Positions 1-7,770 are shown, numbered from the stretch's first letter. The stretch is DNA of 9,994 nucleotides from Croceimicrobium sp965658275 (GCA_965658275.1 CBFHRN010000063.1:1-9994); one strand, 5' to 3'. Numbers and translations are program-made. Notes: generated by a model not told the origin, from the sequence alone.

Positions 1-2
1 AT

Positions 3-578
3 AAGAACCGCGATAAGAAGTTAGCCGGAAATGCCGAGGGAAAAGAGAAAGTGATTGCCGCTTTGGAAGACTTTAGTCCGGATGTAAAAGACAAGAAAGC
101 CACCATTGCCAAGGTCAAGGAGTTTATTTCCGATTGGAAGTCGCAAGGTCCGATTCCCCAGAAAATGAGAGGAGAATTGGATGCCCGATTCAATAAGGGA
201 ATTGACGCCATTTTCAAAGCGATAGACATGGATCGCGAGGAGTCGCAGCGCATTCGCTTCGAAAACAAGATGGATAGCCTGGCGGAAGAAGGGGAATACA
301 AACTTCAGCAAGAGCGCGATCATTTGCGTCGTAAATTGGATGATTCCAAGAAGGAATTGATTCAGCTGGAAAACAATATGAGCTTCTTTAGTAGCAGCGA
401 CCCTAAGAGTCCGATTGTTAAGGATGCGCAGAAGAATATTGAAGCCCAAAAGAACGTCGTGGCTAATCTTCAAGGTCAGGTAAAAATGTTGACCACTAAG
501 ATTAAGGACCTACAGAAGCAAGAGGCGGCCCAAGAGGAAAGTCAGGAAGCTTCGGAGTCTGAGAACAGCGGAGAATAA
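3..578 (+). CDS. DUF349 domain coiled-coil protein, C-terminal part (5' end outside window)
   Basis: The reading frame is open to the left window edge, so the GTG at 51 is not taken as the start; 191 codons are visible. The early part carries a DUF349-like repeat: a helical stretch with a central 'ISDWKSQGPIPQK' followed by 'LDARFNKGIDAIF', matching the family pattern of a tryptophan-lysine pair, a Gly-x-x-Pro turn and an Arg-Phe pair. From about residue 85 of the visible part the protein is strongly charged and heptad-like, predicting coiled coil, and it ends in a Glu/Ser/Gln-rich acidic tail. There is no signal peptide or membrane segment in the visible part. In Bacteroidota, DUF349 proteins are usually several hundred residues long with multiple repeats; I know of no established biochemical role in this phylum. 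The transporter gene starts 10 bp after its stop, so the two are probably co-transcribed. Confidence 0.8.
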   Translation, partial: KNRDKKLAGNAEGKEKVIAALEDFSPDVKDKKATIAKVKEFISDWKSQGPIPQKMRGELDARFNKGIDAIFKAIDMDREESQRIRFENKMDSLAEEGEYKLQQERDHLRRKLDDSKKELIQLENNMSFFSSSDPKSPIVKDAQKNIEAQKNVVANLQGQVKMLTTKIKDLQKQEAAQEESQEASESENSGE

Positions 579-588
579 GATTTAGGGC

Positions 589-1479
589 ATGGAAAGAGGA
601 GCAGAACTCTTGGTCCCTTTGGCCATTGCCCTCATCATGTTTGGCATTGGGTTAAACCTAAGGTTTAAAGACTTTCATAGGGTATTCTTGAGGCCCAAGG
701 CTATTTTGGTAGGCTTAGCTTGTCAATTTTTTCTTTTACCGGCCGTCGCCTTTTTAATGGCTTGGCTTTTACCTATAGACCCTTACTTTAAAGTGGGCCT
801 CGTTTTGATTGCTTCAGCCCCCGGAGGCACCGCCTCTAATTTAGTGAGCCACATGCTTAAAGGAAGAGTGGCTTTATCGGTAAGTATGACCTCGCTTAAC
901 AGCTTGGGTATTTTGGTGAGTATTCCCTTGTATTTGAGCTTAGCCATGCATTGGTTCTTGCATAATGATGCCGTAATTCAAATTGGTTTTGAGGATACCT
1001 TTAAAGAGATATTGACCACTGTGGTGCTACCCGTTGTGGCCGGGGTGCTGAGTCACGAATACGGCCCTCGTAACTTTATTTTATCTCTTCAACAGCCTTT
1101 GCGTTATATTTTACCCTTATTGCTTCTAGGAGTCTTTGGTTTTGCGCTTTTTTTGGATAATGGGGGGGATCAAACCACGGCTTTTTGGGCGAATATAGAT
1201 TTGTTTTTCCCTTTGCTGTTTTTCAATGTACTTACCATGGCATTGGGCTTTTGGATTGCCGGCAAGAGTGGCATCAAGCACTCTGGTGCTTTCACGATTG
1301 CCGTAGAAATGGGTTTGCAAAATGCTGCCTTGGCGATATTCATCGCTACCTCTGTTTTGAATAATTCCGACATATCCTTGGTGGCGGTGATGTACAGCAG
1401 CTTTACTTTTTTCTCTACTTGGCTATTTGCTTGGTTACTCAAGCACCGCTTTAAGCCTTTTAAGTCTACTGTTATTTAA
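589..1479 (+). CDS. BASS-family (bile acid:sodium symporter-like) transporter
   Basis: This is a 296-residue, very hydrophobic inner-membrane protein with roughly nine to ten predicted helices, the normal size for bacterial BASS/SBF proteins. Two family signatures are visible: the unwound helix 'PGGTASN' (residues 78-84) and 'VEMGLQN' (239-245). Placed against the Neisseria ASBT structure as I remember it, Ser83, Asn84, Thr101, Glu240 and Gln244 fall where the sodium ligands S114, N115, T132, E260 and Q264 lie, so sodium coupling looks intact. The N-terminus starts directly in the first helix with 'LIMFGIGLNL', typical of the family. The substrate cannot be told: bacterial members carry organic anions, including bile acids, pantoate and keto acids, and a marine or soil bacterium need not handle bile acids. 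The ATG at 589 lies 10 bp after the preceding stop with only a weak purine-rich leader, suggesting operon transcription with the DUF349 gene. Confidence 0.88.
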   Translation: MERGAELLVPLAIALIMFGIGLNLRFKDFHRVFLRPKAILVGLACQFFLLPAVAFLMAWLLPIDPYFKVGLVLIASAPGGTASNLVSHMLKGRVALSVSMTSLNSLGILVSIPLYLSLAMHWFLHNDAVIQIGFEDTFKEILTTVVLPVVAGVLSHEYGPRNFILSLQQPLRYILPLLLLGVFGFALFLDNGGDQTTAFWANIDLFFPLLFFNVLTMALGFWIAGKSGIKHSGAFTIAVEMGLQNAALAIFIATSVLNNSDISLVAVMYSSFTFFSTWLFAWLLKHRFKPFKSTVI

Positions 1480-1527
1480 AACATCTATTAGGCCTTATTG
1501 GAGGTCTTAATTGCCGCAAAAGACTTG

Positions 1528-1535
1528 TACTTTTG
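1528..1535 (+). promoter_or_regulatory. Bacteroidota-type -7 promoter box upstream of uvrB
   Basis: The octamer TACTTTTG matches the Bacteroidota sigma-A consensus TAnnTTTG exactly and sits in the 60-bp gap between the transporter and uvrB. A TTG at 1511-1513 is a possible upstream element, but its 14-bp spacer is shorter than the usual roughly 19-20 bp, so the -33 half is unsupported. The G of the box is only 4 bp from the uvrB ATG at 1540, which would place transcription initiation at or within a few bases of the start codon. Confidence 0.5.
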
Positions 1536-1539
1536 CAAA

Positions 1540-3561
1540 ATGTCTCAAAAATTCAAGATTTACTCTGATTATCAACCTACGGGAGATCAGCCTCAAGCGA
1601 TTAAGGAGCTCGCGGAAGGGATCAATTCCAAGGCGCCCTTTCAGACGCTTTTAGGGGTTACAGGTTCGGGTAAAACTTTTACGGTGGCAAACCTGGTGGA
1701 GAAAGTGCAGCGGCCTACCTTAGTTTTGAGTCATAATAAAACGCTCGCCGCCCAGCTTTATTCTGAATTCAAGCAATATTTCCCAAATAATGCGGTAGAG
1801 TACTTTGTTTCTTATTACGATTACTATCAGCCGGAAGCTTATATTCCTACCACGGGAACCTATATTGAGAAGGACCTTAGCATTAATGATGAAATTGAGA
1901 AGCTCCGCCTTTCTACCACTTCGGCCTTGCTTTCCGGTAGGCGAGACGTATTAGTGGTGGCCTCGGTTTCTTGTTTGTACGGTATCGGAAACCCCGAGTC
2001 TTTTAATGAACAAGTGATTGAGCTTGAGGTAGGGCAGGTGATTGCGCGTAACAAGCTCTTGTATGCTTTTGTAAACGCCTTGTATAATCGCACGGCCGCC
2101 GAATTTGGTCGCGGTAATTTCCGAGTAAAGGGCGATACCGTTGATATATTCCCAGCTTATGCTGATACAGCCTTTCGCATCCATTTTTGGGGGGATGAGA
2201 TCGAGCGGATTGAGAGTTTTGATCCCGCCGATCGGACGGTATTAGAGACCTTTGAAGCCGTGCGAATCTTCCCTGCGAACATATTCGTAACTGGAAAGGA
2301 TAAACTACAAAGTGCCATTCATCAGATCCAAGATGATATGGTCGAACAGGTCGATTTCTTCAATAAGAATGGCCGGCCTCTCGAAGCTAAGCGCCTCCAA
2401 GAGCGAACCGAATTTGATCTAGAGATGATACGCGAATTGGGCTATTGCTCTGGAATTGAAAATTATTCCCGCTACCTCGACGGGCGTGCTCCAGGTACAA
2501 GGCCTTTCTGTTTATTGGATTATTTCCCAGACGATTACCTCATGGTTATTGATGAGAGTCATGTTACCTTACCCCAAGTGCGGGCCATGTATGGCGGCGA
2601 TCGTTCCCGCAAGGAGAACCTAGTCGAATATGGCTTCCGCTTGCCAGCGGCCATGGATAATCGTCCTTTAACTTTTGATGAGTTTGAGACCTTACAAAAT
2701 CAGGTGGTTTATGTAAGTGCGACCCCTGCAGATTATGAATTGGAGCGCAGTGAAGGAGTAGTGGTGGAGCAATTAATCCGTCCTACCGGACTTTTAGATC
2801 CCCGAATTGAGGTGCGTCCCATCGACAATCAGGTCGATGATTTAATGGAAGAAATCAATAAGCGAACGGAGCTCGATGAGCGGGTTTTAGTGACCACCCT
2901 TACTAAAAGAATGGCGGAAGAGCTCACGAAGTATTTAACCCGCTATGGAATACGTTGCCGTTATGTGCATTCGGATGTAGATACTTTGGAGCGCGTTGAA
3001 ATCATGCGTGATTTACGTTTGGGACTCTTCGACGTTTTAATTGGTGTAAACCTCTTGCGCGAGGGCCTCGACTTACCCGAAGTGAGTTTAGTGGCTATTT
3101 TGGATGCCGACAAAGAGGGCTTTTTAAGAGCTGAGCGCTCTTTGGTCCAAACGGTAGGTCGTGCGGCCCGAAATATAAATGGCTTGGCGATTATGTATGC
3201 GGAAAAAATTACCGACAGCATGCGTCGCACCATAGACGAAACGAATCGACGACGTGCGGTGCAACACGAGTATAATGAGAAACACGGCTTAAAACCTCAG
3301 GCTTTAAAGAAATCCACCGATTCTATATTACCTGGAAGTAAGAAGGATCACAATCCTTATAAATCCAAACTAAATACGCCCGCTGCGGCAGCAGAACCGG
3401 CATTGCAATACCAAACCAAAGGCGATTATAAAAAGGGTATCGAAAAATTACGCAAGAAAATGGAGACCGCTGCAAAGTCCTTGGACTTCATAGAAGCCGC
3501 TGCTTTACGCGATGAAATGGTTGCTTTGGAAGAGCGTATGAACAAGGAGTACCCTAATTAA
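1540..3561 (+). CDS. uvrB: UvrABC system protein B (nucleotide excision repair helicase)
   Basis: UvrB receives damaged DNA from UvrA, verifies the lesion with a beta-hairpin, and recruits UvrC for incision; it acts in the cytoplasm on the chromosome. The protein is 673 residues, the family's normal length. Numbering from the ATG at 1540 reproduces E. coli positions: Walker A 'GVTGSGKT' at 39-46 with Lys45; the hairpin tyrosines Tyr92, Tyr93, Tyr95, Tyr96 and Tyr101 in 'YYDYYQPEAY'; and the DESH Walker B box at 338-341. A helicase C-terminal half with 'GVNLLREGLDLPEVSLVAIL' and 'QTVGRAARN' follows, and a UVR domain at about 632-667 provides the UvrC contact. A TTG at 1498 would add 14 residues; I reject it because the family begins at about this Met and the promoter box lies inside that extension. 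The gene probably has its own promoter. All catalytic elements appear intact. Confidence 0.97.
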   Translation: MSQKFKIYSDYQPTGDQPQAIKELAEGINSKAPFQTLLGVTGSGKTFTVANLVEKVQRPTLVLSHNKTLAAQLYSEFKQYFPNNAVEYFVSYYDYYQPEAYIPTTGTYIEKDLSINDEIEKLRLSTTSALLSGRRDVLVVASVSCLYGIGNPESFNEQVIELEVGQVIARNKLLYAFVNALYNRTAAEFGRGNFRVKGDTVDIFPAYADTAFRIHFWGDEIERIESFDPADRTVLETFEAVRIFPANIFVTGKDKLQSAIHQIQDDMVEQVDFFNKNGRPLEAKRLQERTEFDLEMIRELGYCSGIENYSRYLDGRAPGTRPFCLLDYFPDDYLMVIDESHVTLPQVRAMYGGDRSRKENLVEYGFRLPAAMDNRPLTFDEFETLQNQVVYVSATPADYELERSEGVVVEQLIRPTGLLDPRIEVRPIDNQVDDLMEEINKRTELDERVLVTTLTKRMAEELTKYLTRYGIRCRYVHSDVDTLERVEIMRDLRLGLFDVLIGVNLLREGLDLPEVSLVAILDADKEGFLRAERSLVQTVGRAARNINGLAIMYAEKITDSMRRTIDETNRRRAVQHEYNEKHGLKPQALKKSTDSILPGSKKDHNPYKSKLNTPAAAAEPALQYQTKGDYKKGIEKLRKKMETAAKSLDFIEAAALRDEMVALEERMNKEYPN

Positions 3562-3585
3562 ATTATTGAAGCGTATTAAAAGATT

Positions 3586-5988
3586 ATGAAACAACAATTT
3601 ACTCTGCTCTTTGCCCTTGCTAGTTTTCTTTTGCAGGCTCAAGTAAGCGGTACTTTAATCGATCAAAAAGGGGAGGTTTTACCTTTCGCCAATGTGGTTG
3701 CTTATCAGAATGCGAAGCTCGAAAATGGGATTGCCACCGATATGGAGGGCAATTTTAATTTGGAGTTAAAGGAAGGTTCTTATCAACTGGTTCTATCTTT
3801 TGTCGGTTTTCAAACCGATACGCTTACCATTAAGGTTCCTGCTAATGGGAGCTTAAATTTAGGTCGACTATCCCTGCAAGAAGGGGGAGGTGCGGTTTTA
3901 GACGAAGTTTCGGTAACCGCTGAAGCACGCATGATGGAGTTTGAACAGGATAAGCGTGTCTTTAATGTTGCCAAAGACTTAGCCAGTGTAGGGGCGAATG
4001 CTTCGGAGATTCTGAATAACCTTCCTTCGGTGTCCGTCGATGTAGAAGGTAATGTGGCCTTACGAGGCTCCAATAATGTACGCATTTTGGTAAACGGTAA
4101 GCCCTCAGGTTTGGTGGGCAGTGATCCCGCAGGGGCCCTTCGCGCCTTGCAGGGTAATGTTATTGAAAAGATTGAGGTGATTACCAATCCATCGGCGCGC
4201 TACGATGCTGAAGGAGAAGCAGGTATTATAAATATTGTCCTGAAAAAGCAAAATGAAAAAGGCTTTAATGGCAGTTGGGATATTAGCGCGGGTTACCCCG
4301 ATTTGTATGGAGTAGGGGCAACAATGAACTTACGCCGTAAGCGTTTTAATTTCTTTACCACCTTATCGTACCAATATCGACGTTCGCCCGGTGGTGGTTC
4401 TTCCAACCAGAAATTCTTTTTACCGGATACGAGCTATTCTTTTTTACGCGATCGCTTCCAAAACCGCGGGGGTAGTGATGCTACTTTGCGTTTTGGTGCC
4501 GACTATGATTTGGCCGAGGGGCAGACTTTAACAGGCTCTTTTCTTTTCCGCCCGAGTCGTGGTAATAATACCGTGGACTTGGAATACCGTGATTTAGATG
4601 CCAATGGCGTAGAACAGCGCGTGGTTAATCGTTTTGATGACGAAGTGGAAAATCAAGAAGTGATCGAAGGTAATGTGAGCTGGCAAAAGATCTTTAACGG
4701 CAATGACAAGCATAAGTGGACCGCTGATATGCGTTTTAGCTTAGAGGATGATCGCGAGAATTCGGTGATTACCCAGGATACGAATGGTATTTCGGACCAA
4801 TTTATTCAGAAGGTGGCTAATCTTGAATATCAGCGCAGTACTTTGGTTCAGACCGATTACGTGCGCCCGATCGATGATAAGCGTTCCCTTGAAATGGGAA
4901 GCCGGGTGACCTTGCGTGAAATCGAGAATAATTACAGTTTGAATGAGCAGACTTCGGATGGAAGCTTTATCCCAGATCCAGAGTTTAACAATAGCTTTTT
5001 ATTCCAGGAAAACGTGTATGCGGCCTATGGTATTTACAATGGTGCTTTGGGCGAGAAGGCTACTTTCCAATTGGGTTTACGAGCAGAACTAACCGATCTT
5101 ACAACGGAGGTGGGTGAATTTGATAGCACCAATCGCCGTACCTATGCGAACTTGTTCCCAAGTACTTTCTTTACCTATAGCTTTAGTCCATTAAGTGATT
5201 TACAGGTGAGCTACAGCCGCCGTATCTCCCGTCCGGGTTTCCGAACTCTGGCACCCTTCTTTGGATTTAGTGATAACCGAAATTTCTACAGCGGTAACCC
5301 CAATGTGAATCCTGAATTTACGGATAGCTATGAGCTTGGTTATGTGCGCTATTTTGAAAGAGGGAGTTTGTACAGTGGCATGTATTACCGTCACCGTACT
5401 GGCGTCATCGAGCGAATTACGGTAGTAGAGGAGCGCAATGGCGATGAGTTTACGCGCTTCTTCCCTGTAAACTTGGCGGTGCAAGATGCTTATGGTTTTG
5501 AATTTAACTTCCAGTACAAGTTTGCCGATTGGTATGATGTAAATGCCAACTTAAACTTGTTCCGAGCCATCACCGTAGGGGAATACGAAGGACAAAACTT
5601 TAGTGCGGATAACTATTCGAGCACTGGACGTTTAGTAAATCGCTTTAAGTTCTGGAAGAGTGATTTACAAGTAAGCTTTAACCTTCGTGGTGCTTCCACC
5701 ACCCCACAAGGTCGAAGCCTTGGAATCTACACCCTCGATTTAGGCTGGAGCAAAGATGTGCTTAAAGGTCAGGGTACGATCACCTTCTCGGTGCGGGACT
5801 TATTCAACACGCGGTTACGTCGTTATTACCAATTTGGAGATATCGCAGGTGGAGGACGTTTTGATACCTATGGCACCTTCCAATGGCGTCAACGTCAGTT
5901 CACCCTTAGCTTTAACTACCGTTTAAATCAACGCAAGGCACGTCCAAAACGAGGTGGCGGCGATTATGAAGGTGGCGGCGAATTCTAA
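3586..5988 (+). CDS. Outer-membrane beta-barrel protein, TonB-receptor-like (CarboxypepD_reg-like + plug + barrel)
   Basis: This is an 800-residue exported outer-membrane protein. Residues 1-18 form a signal peptide ending near 'LLQA'. A carboxypeptidase-regulatory-like beta-sandwich follows (about 20-98; 'GTLIDQKGEVLPFANVVAY' and 'SFVGFQTDTL'). Next comes a plug-like domain (about 105-220) with 'LNNLPSVSVDVEGNVALRG', 'ILVNGKPSG' and 'EKIEVITNPSARYDAEGEAG'. The rest is aromatic, alternating sequence fitting a barrel of the OMP_b-brl_3 type. I see no canonical TonB box, so energised transport is uncertain; the ligand is unknown and no SusD-like partner lies beside it. The protein ends with a basic stretch, then 'GGGDYEGGGEF', with a terminal Phe. 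It starts 24 bp after uvrB with no recognisable promoter box in the gap. Its stop codon overlaps that of the convergent broken gene. Confidence 0.85.
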   Translation: MKQQFTLLFALASFLLQAQVSGTLIDQKGEVLPFANVVAYQNAKLENGIATDMEGNFNLELKEGSYQLVLSFVGFQTDTLTIKVPANGSLNLGRLSLQEGGGAVLDEVSVTAEARMMEFEQDKRVFNVAKDLASVGANASEILNNLPSVSVDVEGNVALRGSNNVRILVNGKPSGLVGSDPAGALRALQGNVIEKIEVITNPSARYDAEGEAGIINIVLKKQNEKGFNGSWDISAGYPDLYGVGATMNLRRKRFNFFTTLSYQYRRSPGGGSSNQKFFLPDTSYSFLRDRFQNRGGSDATLRFGADYDLAEGQTLTGSFLFRPSRGNNTVDLEYRDLDANGVEQRVVNRFDDEVENQEVIEGNVSWQKIFNGNDKHKWTADMRFSLEDDRENSVITQDTNGISDQFIQKVANLEYQRSTLVQTDYVRPIDDKRSLEMGSRVTLREIENNYSLNEQTSDGSFIPDPEFNNSFLFQENVYAAYGIYNGALGEKATFQLGLRAELTDLTTEVGEFDSTNRRTYANLFPSTFFTYSFSPLSDLQVSYSRRISRPGFRTLAPFFGFSDNRNFYSGNPNVNPEFTDSYELGYVRYFERGSLYSGMYYRHRTGVIERITVVEERNGDEFTRFFPVNLAVQDAYGFEFNFQYKFADWYDVNANLNLFRAITVGEYEGQNFSADNYSSTGRLVNRFKFWKSDLQVSFNLRGASTTPQGRSLGIYTLDLGWSKDVLKGQGTITFSVRDLFNTRLRRYYQFGDIAGGGRFDTYGTFQWRQRQFTLSFNYRLNQRKARPKRGGGDYEGGGEF

Positions 5989-6800
5989 TCGAATTCAATA
6001 ATCAAGGGGGAGGCATCTATGGTTAGTTCCTCTCCTTGCTTCCAGCTTTCTTGACGGATGGGTCCTTCTTTAGCATGAAGTCGGTATACCTTGCCTTCTT
6101 TGGCTGGGGCGAAGCTTAAACTTCTTGGGAAATAGGTACTACCCAGATTTTCATTCCATAAGGCATAGCGTTCCTTTCCTTTTGCATTGCGGTATCGAAA
6201 AACATGAATGCCGGGAACGAATTTAGCCCGTACTTCTTCCACAAAGGCATTAATGCCCATAAAGGCGCCTAAGGTGAGCGGTTTTTTCTTCGGAGGGTAG
6301 TTTAAAGGGGGAAGAGCTCTGCCTACTATTTCTTGCCCATAAACCAGTATTTCCCCAAGCTGAGCCTGAGCACTATGAAATTCTAAAAGAAGGAAGTGCG
6401 TTTTATGATCGAGCTTAAGGCTCCGCCAAGTTTGGTATTGATTACTTAGACCTTCAAATACCGTATCTCATTTCTCAGAGTTTCGTATCGCGATCCTAAA
6501 GCTGTCTTTTCCTGCTCCATCAAAGAATGCGAGGGAATCCAATTGAAAGAAGCCTGGCAATTTCACGATGTACTTTTGCGGGAGGTACAGGGATTGCGGT
6601 AGGGCTTGGAAGGCTCGCTTCGGCTGGCTCCTTTCTTTCGTCTCATTGTAAAATAAACGTGGACCTTCATCGAATAATCCCCCTGGGTATTTGGGAACAT
6701 TGATCGCGATAACATGGTCCTCGTTAAGAGGAACCCAGTTTGCTTGGGCGAGGAGACCTAAATGGCTGAGGCCGAAAACTAATAGCAGTACATGTTTCAT
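5985..6800 (-). pseudogene. Disrupted exported protein, possible remnant of a glycoside-hydrolase-like gene
   Basis: Reading from 6800 down to the TAG at 5985-5987 gives 272 codons in one frame, interrupted only by a TGA at codon 111. The first 110 residues have a clear signal peptide ('MKHVLLLVFGLSHLGLLAQA'), then a beta-rich stretch. The same frame continues past the stop for 160 codons of protein-like sequence: 'WRSLKLDHKTHFLLLEFHSA' and 'LGEILVYG', resembling the end of a discoidin-like module; then 'MGINAFVEEV'; then 'HVFRYRNAKGKERYALWNEN' and a final 'TIDASPLIIEF', resembling a glycosidase C-terminal beta-domain. In Bacteroidota proteins I recall with this layout, a TIM-barrel of several hundred residues stands between the last two parts; here it is absent. 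So both a nonsense change and an internal deletion are suspected; the second is inference. The start lies 7 bp from a terminator with no promoter or ribosome site. The pieces could instead be two short genes, 6468-6800 and 5985-6260, but the 69 open codons between them speak against that. Confidence 0.6.
6468..6470 (-). other. In-frame TGA interrupting the exported-protein gene
   Basis: On the minus strand the codons read Ser-Glu-Lys-TGA-Asp-Thr-Val-Phe-Glu-Gly. The frame is unchanged on both sides, so this is a substitution-type interruption, not a frameshift. A single base change from GGA (Gly) or CGA (Arg) would create it; Gly fits the turn-like context best. Confidence 0.75.
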
Positions 6801-6807
6801 CTCATAA

Positions 6808-6831
6808 AAAAACCGGCCTAAGCCGGTTTTT
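6808..6831. terminator. Bidirectional rho-independent terminator closing the immunophilin operon
   Basis: The arms AAAAACCGGC (6808-6817) and GCCGGTTTTT (6822-6831) form a perfect 10-bp stem around the 4-base loop CTAA. Read on the minus strand, the GC core is followed by a run of seven T, an ideal terminator for the operon ending at 6833; read on the plus strand it is followed by five T. It begins 2 bp past the stop codon of the cyclophilin-FKBP gene. Its T-run ends 5 bp before the ATG of the broken gene at 6800. Confidence 0.93.
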
Positions 6832-6832
6832 A

Positions 6833-7765
6833 TTATTTAGCGTTCACTAATTCTACGTCAAAAATTAACCAAGCATCAGGAGGAATAACACCACCTGCTC
6901 CGGCTGAACCATAAGCAAGGTCTGGTGGAATTACGAATGAAGCTTTTGAACCAACGTTTAAAAGCGAAATACCTTCGTCCCAACCTGGAATTACCCGACC
7001 TACTCCAATAGGGAAGGAGATAGGCTCACCGCGCTGACGGGAGTCATCGAATAACATACCGTCGCTTAAACGACCTTGGTAGTGTACGTCTACGGTTTGA
7101 CCAGCCGTGGGTTTCGGACCGCTTCCTTCTTCACTGATTTTATAGAATAGACCACTTGCGGTTTTTTCATAACCTTCGGTCAGCTTCGCTACTTTTTCTT
7201 CAGCTGCTTTACGATTGGCCGCTTCAATTTCATCCTGCTTGGACATCATTTCTCCGAAAACGGCCGCAGCATCCCAAGCTTCAGCTTCCGCGCCTTGGCG
7301 AAGGATCTCCACTTTTTCCATGGTATCGCCTTGTTGTATGGCATCTACCACATCATGTCCTTCTACAACTTTTCCAAAAACGGTATGCTTACCATCTAAC
7401 CATGGAGTTTCTACATGGGTAATGAAAAATTGAGAACCATTGGTACCAGGACCGGCATTAGCCATGGAAAGCACTCCTTTGGTGTCATGCTTAAGCTCGG
7501 GGTGAATTTCATCCGGGAATTTATACCCTGGACCACCGGCTCCACTTCCGGTAGGGTCGCCACCTTGTACCATAAAGTCGGCAATGACGCGGTGAAATTT
7601 CAAGCCATCGTAATAAGCCTCGCCGGCAGATTTGGCGGAGTTTTCAATTTTCCCTTCCGCTAGACCTACGAAGTTGGCCACGGTAAGCGGTGTTTTTTCA
7701 TGCTCTAAAAGAGCTGTAATTGTACCACGAGGAGTGGTGAACTTTGCATAAATCCCTTCTTGCAT
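6833..7765 (-). CDS. Cytoplasmic cyclophilin-FKBP fusion peptidyl-prolyl isomerase
   Basis: This 310-residue protein joins two unrelated prolyl-isomerase folds. Residues 1-160 are a cyclophilin with 'FHRVIADFMVQGGDP' and 'TNGSQFFIT'. Arg59, Phe64, Met65, Gln67, Gln112, Phe114, Trp122 and His127 correspond to human CypA R55, F60, M61, Q63, Q111, F113, W121 and H126. A charged helical linker (about 165-200) leads to an FKBP domain. There Tyr229, Phe239-Asp240, Val258-Ile259, Trp262, Tyr285 and Phe302 match FKBP12 Y26, F36-D37, V55-I56, W59, Y82 and F99. Both active sites therefore look complete. With no signal peptide, a cytoplasmic role in folding or assembly is expected. I chose the ATG at 7765, 5 bp after the upstream stop; the longer start at 7813 would overlap the upstream gene and add a non-conserved 16 residues. 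Dual-family immunophilins of this order (CFBP) have been described in Flavobacterium. Confidence 0.92.
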   Translation of the reverse strand: MQEGIYAKFTTPRGTITALLEHEKTPLTVANFVGLAEGKIENSAKSAGEAYYDGLKFHRVIADFMVQGGDPTGSGAGGPGYKFPDEIHPELKHDTKGVLSMANAGPGTNGSQFFITHVETPWLDGKHTVFGKVVEGHDVVDAIQQGDTMEKVEILRQGAEAEAWDAAAVFGEMMSKQDEIEAANRKAAEEKVAKLTEGYEKTASGLFYKISEEGSGPKPTAGQTVDVHYQGRLSDGMLFDDSRQRGEPISFPIGVGRVIPGWDEGISLLNVGSKASFVIPPDLAYGSAGAGGVIPPDAWLIFDVELVNAK

Positions 7766-7770
7766 CTTTA

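Noticed and set aside
21..473. Minus-strand reading frame opposite the DUF349 gene
   Set aside because: It is antisense to a supported coding region; the hydrophobic look is what antisense of Lys/Glu-rich sequence gives.
1490..1507. Possible hairpin after the transporter gene
   Set aside because: Only five pairs including a G-T, an 8-base loop and no T-run; too weak to call a terminator.
1498..1539. TTG start that would extend UvrB by 14 residues
   Set aside because: Motif positions match E. coli UvrB exactly from the ATG at 1540, and the promoter box lies inside the proposed extension.
6468..6470. TGA read as selenocysteine
   Set aside because: I see no convincing bacterial SECIS-like hairpin immediately downstream, no selenoprotein family match in the context, and other signs of gene decay.
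7156..7663. Three overlapping plus-strand reading frames opposite the cyclophilin domain
   Set aside because: They lie wholly antisense to a strongly conserved coding region, have no family features and are shadows of codon bias.
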